Below are positions 1-5,445 of a stretch of 5,445 bases of DNA, one piece after another (position 1 is the stretch's first letter; each line of letters starts with the position of its first letter). Origin of the DNA: an uncultured Oscillospiraceae bacterium (GTDB lineage: Bacteria > Bacillota > Clostridia > Oscillospirales > Ruminococcaceae); NCBI GenBank assembly GCA_934408835.1, contig CAKRVU010000097.1, positions 1-5,445 on the forward strand, in the 5' to 3' direction. The position numbers were made by a program, and so were the translations under genes. The notes under the pieces were generated by a model. That model was not told where the DNA came from. It worked only from the letters and a program-made list of their open reading frames with translations, and did not search any database.

Positions 1-1
1 C

Positions 2-181
2 GCTTATATCATGCTGACCCATGTTACTTCTATTTCATGGGGCACCTCCGGTCTTCCCGGTGTGTTGTTGATGACGCCGGAAAGCATGCTGAATTATATC
101 ATCGGACTGCTCATTGGCATGATTGGCGGCTTTATTTTAGGATTTATCTTTGTGCGCGATAATGACATTGAAAAGGTGTAG
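2..181 (+). CDS. PTS sugar transporter EIIC domain, C-terminal end (partial)
   Basis: The open frame enters from the left edge and ends at TAG 179-181, giving 59 residues. It contains the run SWGTSGLPGVLLMTPES, followed by a hydrophobic glycine-rich helix (YIIGLLIGMIGGFILGFIF, about residues 33-51) and a short charged tail, VRDNDIEKV. A Leu-Pro-Gly loop, a Pro-Glu-Ser turn and a last membrane helix near the C terminus are typical of the EIIC permease domain of the glucose/beta-glucoside/sucrose/trehalose PTS superfamily. That domain moves the sugar across the membrane while the EIIB domain phosphorylates it. No EIIA domain follows, so this would be an EIIBC or EIIC form. The substrate cannot be read from so short a piece. 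A terminator follows 25 bases after the stop, so the gene ends its own transcription unit. It may be cargo of the element that interrupts spoIVA. Family recognition is from memory of conserved patterns, and another polytopic transporter is possible. Confidence 0.6.
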   Translation, partial: AYIMLTHVTSISWGTSGLPGVLLMTPESMLNYIIGLLIGMIGGFILGFIFVRDNDIEKV

Positions 182-206
182 GTAGCGCCAAAAAATAATA
201 TCAATC

Positions 207-242
207 AAAGGGGCTTTTCCGAAATGGGAAAGCTCCTTTTTT
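207..242 (+). terminator. Rho-independent terminator after the PTS gene
   Basis: AAAGGGGCTTTTCC (207-220) pairs with GGGAAAGCTCCTTT (226-239) across a five-base loop. The arms are fully complementary if G-U wobbles are allowed, and the 3' arm runs into a T tract ending at 242. It separates the PTS gene from the recombinase operon. The A-rich sequence before the 5' arm is interrupted, so the main direction is rightward. Confidence 0.85.
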
Positions 243-274
243 ATCTGAATCCGCAGCAAAATATTTCGTTTGTT

Positions 275-303
275 ACATAAACAGGAATGATTGTCCATAT
301 AAT
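275..303 (+). promoter_or_regulatory. Candidate promoter of the recombinase operon, sigma-E-like
   Basis: CATATAAT at 296-303 differs at one base from the sigma-E -10 consensus CATACA(A/C/T)T known from Bacillus subtilis. ACATAAA at 275-281 carries the ATA core of the sigma-E -35 element (K-M-A-T-A-T-T, four of seven matched), and the spacer of 14 bases is the usual sigma-E spacing. The same bases contain a perfect vegetative TATAAT (298-303), but its best -35 candidate, GTTACA at 272-277, is poor and 20 bases away. The site lies between the upstream terminator and the first ribosome binding site, as expected for the operon promoter. A promoter here is likely. Its sigma factor is an inference from a short motif. 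Confidence 0.5.
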
Positions 304-320
304 GAAGCAGCAGAAAAACA

Positions 321-327
321 AAGGGAG
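321..327 (+). promoter_or_regulatory. Ribosome binding site that favours the TTG start at 336
   Basis: AAGGGAG at 321-327 is a good Shine-Dalgarno match. It ends 8 bases before TTG 336-338 but overlaps the in-frame GTG at 327-329, leaving that codon no usable spacing. This is why the small gene is started at 336. Confidence 0.6.
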
Positions 328-335
328 TGAGCAAA

Positions 336-509
336 TTGCAGAGGGAGCAATGTCAAAACGACCGACTGTTTGATATCATATGTTGTTATGTAAACAGACA
401 ATTATTCAAAGACGGGGCGATCGATGAGACGCTTTATGAATATGCCAAAAACAAATTAACCGATCAGCGGGTGAAGGAAAAAGGGGAGACGTGTCATGGA
501 TCTATATGA
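336..509 (+). CDS. Small SHOCT-like protein, recombinase operon partner
   Basis: This is a 57-residue protein starting at TTG; an in-frame GTG at 327 would add three residues but has a badly placed ribosome binding site. The central part, YVNRQLFKDGAIDETLYEYAKNKL, fits the short helix-turn-helix pattern of SHOCT-type domains (leucine, a few residues, Gly-x-Ile, then a tyrosine, then a leucine). Small proteins of this type are common next to large serine recombinases in clostridial mobile elements. The C terminus is charged and hydrophilic, there is no signal peptide or membrane segment, and a cysteine pair lies in IICCY. The 3' end overlaps the recombinase gene by 14 bases, so the two are probably co-transcribed and translationally coupled. 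Its position makes a role with the recombinase plausible, for example as a recombination directionality factor or regulator, but nothing in the sequence proves this. The fold assignment is moderate, and the gene itself is well supported by its ribosome binding site and overlap. Confidence 0.6.
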   Translation: MQREQCQNDRLFDIICCYVNRQLFKDGAIDETLYEYAKNKLTDQRVKEKGETCHGSI

Positions 510-2145
510 AATTCGGTCTGCCCTGCAAAAAGGAAACTCTATTTATGATTTGAAACTGCGCGTTACCTTTTATGCGCGCGTCTCGACTGACAAAGATGAA
601 CAGCTTCATTCATTACAAGCACAGGCATCTTATTATACCAATTTGATTCAAAGTCATCCCGGATGGGAATATGTCCCCGGATACATAGATGAAGGGATTA
701 GTGGAGCTAGCGTGCGGAAGCGGGAGAGCTTTTTGCAGATGATTGAGGATGCAAAAAATGGAAAGTTTGATTTTATTCTCACAAAAGAAATCAGCCGATT
801 TAGCCGCAACACGCTGGACAGCATTCAGTACACACAGGATCTTCTTCGGTCAGGGGTCGGCATTTATTTTCAAAATGATAATATCAATACCTTGCTGCCA
901 GACGCAGAGCTTCGACTTGCCATTATGGCATCAATTGCGCAGGATGAGGTACGAAAACTTTCTGAACGGGTTCGGTTTGGTTTTCAACGGGCTATTGAAA
1001 AAGGGGTTGTACTTGGAAATAGCAGTATTTGGGGATATCGTAAATCCTGTGGAACATTAGTGATTGAAGATTCGGAGGCTGTTTGGATTAGAAAGATATT
1101 CGATCTTTATGCCAACCAAAATTATGGAATTCGCGCTATTTGCAAATGGCTGGAGGAAGAGGGAATTTACAATCATAATGGAAACCGGTTTTCATTTACC
1201 ACAGTTCGCAATATCCTGCGGAACCCGAAATATAAAGGATACTATTGTGGGAATAAGAGCCATAAATACGATTATAAACTTTCTGAGGTGAAGGAGCTTT
1301 TGCCCGAGGAATGGGTGGTTTACCGAGATGAGGAGCGAGTACCACCGATTGTATCGGAAACTTTATGGGAAAAAGCCAACCAAATTTTGAATCGGCGGGG
1401 GGAAGAAAAGAAGGCAAAAGGGGGGAGCGGCGGGAACCAGCGCTACTCTTACAGTGGCAAAATTTATTGTGTTGCAGACGGTCAGGTTTTTTATCGGCGG
1501 GTATCCCATTCTTCTGGTAAAGATACAGAACTATGGAGATGTCGGAGGTATTTGACGGATGGAAAAGAAAAGTGCGATGCGCCATCGGTGACAACGGAAG
1601 CACTCGATGGGGTCATAAAGGATCTAATTGGGACAAGGATAGATGCTAAAGAGGTAATGGTAAAGTTGTATTCTATTTATCTGGAGTGCGCGGAACAAGG
1701 GGCACAAAAAAAGGAATTGTATCGTCTACAGGGGGAAATTAATCGGCTGCTGCAAAGAAAAGATCGGCTATTGGACTTAAACTTGGATGGTAGAATTGAT
1801 GACGATGAATTTTCTCAACGCAATGTGCAGTATAACAAAAAAATTTCACAAATGAAAGGAAGGGTGGAGCAGATATTAAAAGAACAACAGGACTATCAAG
1901 ATTCGTCCGCATTTTTGATCAAGGTTGCGCGTGGAACAAGGAGAGCTCTTTTGTTTGTTGATCAAATTCCAAGGGGTCTTGTGGAAGAAATGATAGAGCG
2001 AATTACGGTAGGCAGAACCGATAGGGGCGCCACGGAGGTATGCTTTTATTTGGTGGGGGAATGTACCCCTGTTCGTACTGAATATGTGGCGAAAAAACTT
2101 CGTATTTGTCATCCACAATCCCTTTGTTGCAACTCTTGCACATGA
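496..2145 (+). CDS. Large serine recombinase (element integrase/excisionase)
   Basis: This 549-residue site-specific recombinase cuts and rejoins DNA through a covalent serine link, integrating or excising an element. The resolvase domain covers about residues 22-165. YARVSTD holds catalytic Ser30 and Arg28, and KEISRFSRNTLDSI (97-110), DAELRLAIMASIAQDE (136-151) and SERVRFG (156-162) are the usual active-site and dimer motifs. A Recombinase domain follows (about 178-300, with IWGYRK and ILRNPKYKGYYCG). Next is a zinc-ribbon region with Cys325, Cys349 and Cys360, where the second ligand position (Cys or His in relatives) is Asp328. A coiled-coil region covers about 404-466, and the C-terminal segment contains LVEEMIERITV. 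The length is normal for the family. ATG 496 has AGGGGAG seven bases upstream. The gene overlaps the SHOCT-like gene. Its last three codons and stop lie in spoIVA-derived DNA, which puts the integrase at the very end of the element. By role it resembles SpoIVCA, the skin excisionase, but orthology is not claimed. Confidence 0.95.
   Translation: MDLYEIRSALQKGNSIYDLKLRVTFYARVSTDKDEQLHSLQAQASYYTNLIQSHPGWEYVPGYIDEGISGASVRKRESFLQMIEDAKNGKFDFILTKEISRFSRNTLDSIQYTQDLLRSGVGIYFQNDNINTLLPDAELRLAIMASIAQDEVRKLSERVRFGFQRAIEKGVVLGNSSIWGYRKSCGTLVIEDSEAVWIRKIFDLYANQNYGIRAICKWLEEEGIYNHNGNRFSFTTVRNILRNPKYKGYYCGNKSHKYDYKLSEVKELLPEEWVVYRDEERVPPIVSETLWEKANQILNRRGEEKKAKGGSGGNQRYSYSGKIYCVADGQVFYRRVSHSSGKDTELWRCRRYLTDGKEKCDAPSVTTEALDGVIKDLIGTRIDAKEVMVKLYSIYLECAEQGAQKKELYRLQGEINRLLQRKDRLLDLNLDGRIDDDEFSQRNVQYNKKISQMKGRVEQILKEQQDYQDSSAFLIKVARGTRRALLFVDQIPRGLVEEMIERITVGRTDRGATEVCFYLVGECTPVRTEYVAKKLRICHPQSLCCNSCT
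2126..2142. other. Element/spoIVA junction (putative attR)
   Basis: Right of about 2136 the translation matches SpoIVA without a gap. Left of it, the residues read in the same frame (IPLLQ) do not resemble the expected Ala-Pro-Ser that precedes this part of SpoIVA, so the crossover should lie within a few bases of 2134-2136. The region holds the palindrome GTTGCAAC (2126-2133) and two direct copies of TTGCA (2127-2131 and 2136-2140), nine bases apart. Serine recombinases cross over at a central dinucleotide flanked by imperfect inverted repeats. The exact dinucleotide cannot be fixed without the other junction or an uninterrupted gene. Confidence 0.6.
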
Positions 2146-2417
2146 TGAGAGCAGATATTATGACAGAAGTCAGTCCCATTGTCGGTTCCGAAAAGCAGTC
2201 GGAAGAACTGGTGATGTATCTGCTCAATGATTTCAAAGAGGATCCTGAGAAATTGTGGGAATCAAATATTTTTGGAAAATCGTTGCACGAACTGGTAAAT
2301 GAGGGTCTTCATAACAAATTGTATCGGATGCCTGTTGACGCTCGTATGAAACTACAGGAAACGGTAGAGCGGATTATTAATGAAGGTTGCAGCGGACTAA
2401 TCTGCATTATTTTATAA
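2136..2417 (+). pseudogene. spoIVA: SpoIVA C-terminal fragment, 3' part of an interrupted spoIVA
   Basis: SpoIVA is the morphogenetic ATPase that polymerises on the outer forespore membrane as the base of the spore coat. It is made in the mother cell and anchored by SpoVM. The 93 residues here align without a gap to the last 93 of the 492-residue B. subtilis protein as I remember it. Shared stretches include EKQSEELV (with the preceding PIVGS/PIIGT), the WESNIFGKSL/WNSDIFGRSL block, the RMP..AR.KL.ET segment and the ERIINEG...GLI..IL end. The upstream 400 or so residues, including the GTPase-like ATP-binding domain, are absent, because the recombinase gene occupies that place. There is no ribosome binding site of its own. 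However, ATG 2142-2144 overlaps the recombinase stop as ATGA, so a 91-residue peptide could be made by translational coupling. It is either a permanently broken gene or the 3' half of one that excision can restore. A terminator follows about 100 bases later. Confidence 0.92.
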
Positions 2418-2516
2418 TGATGTTTTGATGGAGTTTGCTTTGTTATAGTATCCTTTCGTGTATTCTTGAAAACATTGATGGAACGATGATTTGAACGAAA
2501 TATAGATCATCTAAGT

Positions 2517-2561
2517 AAAATGGCTTGACGTTTATCCGGGTAGACGTCAGGTCATTTTGTT
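2517..2561 (+). terminator. Rho-independent terminator after spoIVA
   Basis: AAAATGGCTTGACGT (2517-2531) pairs over 15 bases, with two G-U wobbles, with ACGTCAGGTCATTTT (2544-2558) around a 12-base loop. It is followed by a T-rich stretch. It is well placed to end spoIVA transcription, whether from the native promoter after excision or from the recombinase operon. The A/T-rich base of the stem could also let it act on leftward transcripts. The 99 bases between the spoIVA stop and this hairpin hold no gene or clear motif. Confidence 0.85.
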
Positions 2562-2630
2562 TGGTTAATGAAAAAGATATCATGTTTTTTTATCGCTGGA
2601 ACAAGGGCATTTCACTTAAAAACAACGACA

Positions 2631-2668
2631 AAAACCCGAGATTCAATAAACTGAATCTCGGATTTTTT
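2631..2668. terminator. Bidirectional terminator downstream of the PFOR gene
   Basis: CCGAGATTCA (2636-2645) and TGAATCTCGG (2652-2661) form a perfect 10-base stem with a six-base loop. On the + strand it is followed by a run of T (2663-2668). On the - strand it is followed by GTTTTTGTCG, so it can serve the convergent PFOR transcript, whose stop codon lies about 50 bases away. Together with the hairpin at 2517-2561 it insulates the two opposing units. I see nothing in the 70 bases between the hairpins. Confidence 0.85.
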
Positions 2669-2712
2669 ATCGTAGACAAATATTCATTTAATGATGAAAT
2701 TTGGTTTTAACG

Positions 2713-5445
2713 TTACTCAGCGTCGTAAAGTTTCTCCAAATCTTTTAAATGCTCAAATCTTGCCATCGAATCTTTCTCAGCTTTTGCAAAGAGTACTTTT
2801 GCTTTTTCTGGATTCTGACGGGAAAGTGCATTATACCGAACCTCGTTCATGATGAAGTCTTGGTAACTTGCGGTAGGAGCTTTACTATCAACTGTCAGCG
2901 GGTTTTTCCCTTCTGCCTTGGCTGCTGGATTATAACGGAAGCAATTCCAATAACCTGAAGCAACTGCATTTTTTTCTTCTGTTTGAGATTTGCTCATGCC
3001 ACCCTTGATACCGTGATTGATACAAGGAGCATAGGCAATGATGATGGACGGGCCATGGTATGCTTCAGCTTCTGTTAGAGCCTTAATGCATTGATTGTAA
3101 TCCGCTCCCATTGCAATTTGTGCGACATAGACGTAACCATAGCTCATTGCAATTTGCGCGAGATCCTTCTTCTTCACTTCTTTACCGCCTGCGGCAAACT
3201 GTGCCACAGCACCGGTTGGAGTGGATTTCGAGGACTGACCACCGGTATTGGAATATACTTCGGTATCGAACACCAGAATATTGACATCCTCTCCGGAAGC
3301 GATTACATGATCAAGACCGCCGTATCCGATATCGTAAGCCCATCCGTCTCCGCCAAGAGCCCATACGGATTTCTTATTGAGGAATTCTTTGTCCGCCAGA
3401 ATATCTTCTCCAACGCCAGCATTTTCGAGCGCGGTAATCAGGGCATCGGTGGCGGGTTTATTGTCTTTGCTTGAATCTTTTGTAGCCAGATAATTTTCGC
3501 AGGCTTCTTTCAGCTCTCCGGACGCAGTCTCTGACAACGCTTCTACTTTTCCGATCAAACGGTCGCGCAGTGTCTTTTGCGCCATGTTAATTCCGAATCC
3601 AAATTCTGAGTTATCCTCGAAGAGAGAATTGGCCCAGGCGGGTCCAAGACCGTCCTTGTTGGTAGTATACGGAGTTGCCGGGGAGGAACCGCCCCAGATA
3701 GAGGAACATCCAGTCGCATTGGCAATATACATTCTGTCTCCAAACAGCTGAGTGACTGTTTTGGCATAAGGAGTTTCACCACAGCCGGCGCATGCGCCCG
3801 AGAATTCAAGGAGCGGCTGTTTAAACTGACTGCCTTTGACAGTGGTTTCTTTGAATTTTTCGAGAACCTCCGGTTTAGAAGGCAAAGATTGTGTATAATG
3901 GAAGACGGATTGCTGCGCCAGCTCGTTTTCTGTTGGAGCAAAAGTAAGCGCTTTTTCTCCCTTCTTGCCGGGGCAGACATTAATGCAAGAGCCGCACCCG
4001 GTGCAGTCAAGTACTGAAATAGTGACAGCGAATTTTTTGTCGGCAAAACCAGTCATAAGTACTGATTTGGTGCCATCGGGGGCATTAGCCGCTTCTTCTT
4101 CCGTCATGGCTGCTGGACGAATGACTGCGTGAGGGCAGACATAGGAGCAGAAATTACACTGAATACAATTTTCGGGAATCCAAGAGGGGACATCTACGGC
4201 GATACCGCGTTTTTCGTAGGCAGCAGAGCCTTGCGGGAGGAATCCGTCCGCATATTTTTTGAATGCGGAAACCGGAAGTTGATCGCCTTGCTGTGCGTTA
4301 ACCGGAATTAAGATGTCGTTAACAAAATCAACCAATTGCTGATTGTCTCCGGTAACGTGATGTTTGAAATCTTCCGGCTGTGCAGTTGCCCAGGAGGCAG
4401 GAATTTCCACGTGAGTGACTGAATTGCAGCCGCGCTCAATCGCTTCATGGTTCATGGCAACAATTTTCTCACCTTTTTTGCTGTAAGAGGCGGTAGCTGC
4501 GTCTTTCATCAATTGTACAGCCTTATCGATCGGGATAATATTTGCAAGTTTGAAAAATGCAGATTGGAGGATCGTGTTGATTCTTCCGCCAAGACCAATT
4601 TCTTTTCCAAGTTTTACGCCGTCGATGGTGTAGAACTGAATGTTGTTATTGGCAATGTAACTTTTTACCTGTCCGGGAAGGTGAGTTTCCAGCTCTTCAG
4701 CGTTCCAGCTGCAATTCAGAAGGAAGATTCCGCCTGGTTTCACATCCTGTACAATGTTATATTTGTTGATATACGAAGGATTGTGGCAGGCTACAAAATC
4801 TGCCTTGGAGATCAGATAAGTCGACTTAATTGGTTTTTCTCCGAAACGAAGGTGAGAGACTGTGACGCCGCCTGATTTTTTAGAATCATAAGCAAAATAA
4901 GCCTGTGCATACATGTCGGTATTATCGCCGATGATTTTGATGGAGTTTTTATTTGCGCCTACGGTGCCGTCTGCGCCCAATCCCCAGAACTTACAGCTTG
5001 TAGTTCCTTTTGGAGCAGTTTCCAGATGCTCGCCGAGCGGAAGTGAAAGGAAGGTAAGGTCATCATCAATTCCGATGGTGAAGCGCTTTTTGTCTTTGTT
5101 ATCAAAGACTGCTTTGATTTGTGTCGGGGTAGTGTCTTTGGAAGCAAGACCATAACGACCGCCAAAGACCGGAACATTTTCAAATTTACTGCCTTTTAAT
5201 GCGGCAATCACATCAAGGCAAAGAGGTTCGGCAATGGATCCAGGCTCTTTGGTGCGATCAAGGACAGAAATTTGCTTGACGCTGTCTGGAATCACATTCA
5301 AAAGATATTTTGCACTGAACGGACGATAAAGGTGAACCTTAACAACGCCAACCTTTTCGCCGGCAGCAAGGAGTGTATCTACCGTTTCTTCAATGGTATC
5401 GTTGACCGATCCCATGGCTACAATAATATGTGTGGCGTCGGGAGC
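2713..5445 (-). CDS. nifJ: Pyruvate:ferredoxin oxidoreductase, N-terminus outside window (partial)
   Basis: This is the single-chain homodimeric cytoplasmic enzyme that converts pyruvate and CoA to acetyl-CoA and CO2 while reducing ferredoxin, central to anaerobic pyruvate use. 910 residues are visible, read leftward from the window edge to TAA 2713-2715. The frame stays open through 5445 (APDATHIIVAMGSV), so the Met at 5415 is internal. Domains in order are the end of the pyrimidine-binding region, the transketolase-C-like domain II (to about 130), the gamma domain (about 150-350), two ferredoxin-type [4Fe-4S] motifs (CIQCNFCSYVCP, Cys427/430/433/437; CTGCGSCINVCP, Cys481/484/487/491) and the thiamine-diphosphate domain. 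The proximal-cluster cysteines are Cys552, Cys555, Cys580 and Cys808. The cofactor motif runs from Gly699-Asp-Gly to Asn733-Thr. The first three proximal cysteines sit exactly 260 below Cys812/815/840 of the Desulfovibrio africanus enzyme as I recall them, so about 260 residues are missing. All expected ligands are present and the gene looks functional. Its promoter is outside the window. Confidence 0.97.
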   Translation of the reverse strand, partial: APDATHIIVAMGSVNDTIEETVDTLLAAGEKVGVVKVHLYRPFSAKYLLNVIPDSVKQISVLDRTKEPGSIAEPLCLDVIAALKGSKFENVPVFGGRYGLASKDTTPTQIKAVFDNKDKKRFTIGIDDDLTFLSLPLGEHLETAPKGTTSCKFWGLGADGTVGANKNSIKIIGDNTDMYAQAYFAYDSKKSGGVTVSHLRFGEKPIKSTYLISKADFVACHNPSYINKYNIVQDVKPGGIFLLNCSWNAEELETHLPGQVKSYIANNNIQFYTIDGVKLGKEIGLGGRINTILQSAFFKLANIIPIDKAVQLMKDAATASYSKKGEKIVAMNHEAIERGCNSVTHVEIPASWATAQPEDFKHHVTGDNQQLVDFVNDILIPVNAQQGDQLPVSAFKKYADGFLPQGSAAYEKRGIAVDVPSWIPENCIQCNFCSYVCPHAVIRPAAMTEEEAANAPDGTKSVLMTGFADKKFAVTISVLDCTGCGSCINVCPGKKGEKALTFAPTENELAQQSVFHYTQSLPSKPEVLEKFKETTVKGSQFKQPLLEFSGACAGCGETPYAKTVTQLFGDRMYIANATGCSSIWGGSSPATPYTTNKDGLGPAWANSLFEDNSEFGFGINMAQKTLRDRLIGKVEALSETASGELKEACENYLATKDSSKDNKPATDALITALENAGVGEDILADKEFLNKKSVWALGGDGWAYDIGYGGLDHVIASGEDVNILVFDTEVYSNTGGQSSKSTPTGAVAQFAAGGKEVKKKDLAQIAMSYGYVYVAQIAMGADYNQCIKALTEAEAYHGPSIIIAYAPCINHGIKGGMSKSQTEEKNAVASGYWNCFRYNPAAKAEGKNPLTVDSKAPTASYQDFIMNEVRYNALSRQNPEKAKVLFAKAEKDSMARFEHLKDLEKLYDAE

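Noticed and set aside
350..373. Tiny ATG frame (MSKRPTV) inside the SHOCT-like gene, after GAGGGAG
   Set aside because: The purine run ends only two bases before the ATG, which is too close, and the frame is seven codons long. The overlapping TTG frame with good spacing explains the region better.
1196..1603. Long antisense frame opposite the recombinase
   Set aside because: The sense strand encodes conserved Recombinase and zinc-ribbon domains here. The antisense product resembles nothing and lacks a ribosome binding site.
2466..2506. TTGAAA followed by AT-rich sequence as a promoter downstream of spoIVA
   Set aside because: No acceptable -10 lies at 16-18 bases, and no rightward gene follows before two terminators.
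2525..2710. Open frame of 61 codons on the + strand between the terminators
   Set aside because: It runs through both hairpins, has no ribosome binding site and its translation has no recognisable pattern.
3555..4046. Alternative - strand frame of 163 codons within the PFOR gene
   Set aside because: It lies out of frame inside the iron-sulfur and thiamine region, whose motifs are all intact in the main frame.
5413..5415. ATG as the start of the PFOR gene
   Set aside because: The frame stays open upstream to the window edge with PFOR-like residues. Comparison with the known cysteine positions puts about 260 residues before the window edge.

Overview
The window reads as chromosomal DNA of an anaerobic, endospore-forming member of the Firmicutes, most likely class Clostridia. 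Two things point there: a pyruvate:ferredoxin oxidoreductase gene and a piece of the spore-coat ATPase gene spoIVA. Base composition looks moderate, and nothing in the window fixes a genus.

Layout. Bases 2-181 (+) are the last 59 codons of a membrane protein that looks like the end of a PTS sugar-transporter EIIC domain. A strong terminator follows (207-242). A promoter-like sequence (275-303) then leads into a two-gene operon: a small SHOCT-like protein (336-509, TTG start) overlapping a 549-residue large serine recombinase (496-2145). The recombinase frame runs directly into the 3' end of spoIVA. From about base 2136 the + strand encodes the last 93 residues of SpoIVA, with no upstream part of that gene in the window. 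A terminator (2517-2561) and a second, probably bidirectional one (2631-2668) separate this from a convergent pyruvate:ferredoxin oxidoreductase gene (2713-5445, -). That gene leaves the window before its start, with about 260 N-terminal residues missing.

Main interpretation. The sequence left of about base 2135 is best explained as the right end of an integrative element inserted in spoIVA, roughly 93 codons before its stop, with the element's own integrase at the junction. This resembles the skin element in sigK, where a serine recombinase restores a sporulation gene in the mother cell. The promoter-like sequence before the recombinase operon resembles the mother-cell sigma-E consensus (ACATAAA, 14 bases, CATATAAT), although it also contains a perfect vegetative TATAAT. 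If sigma-E drives it, the recombinase would be made when and where spoIVA is needed, making this a candidate self-excising developmental element. The alternatives are a plain mobile element that has inactivated spoIVA, or a strain with another intact spoIVA copy. The other junction and the 5' part of spoIVA lie outside the window, so the window alone cannot decide. The PTS gene would be cargo if the insertion model is right.
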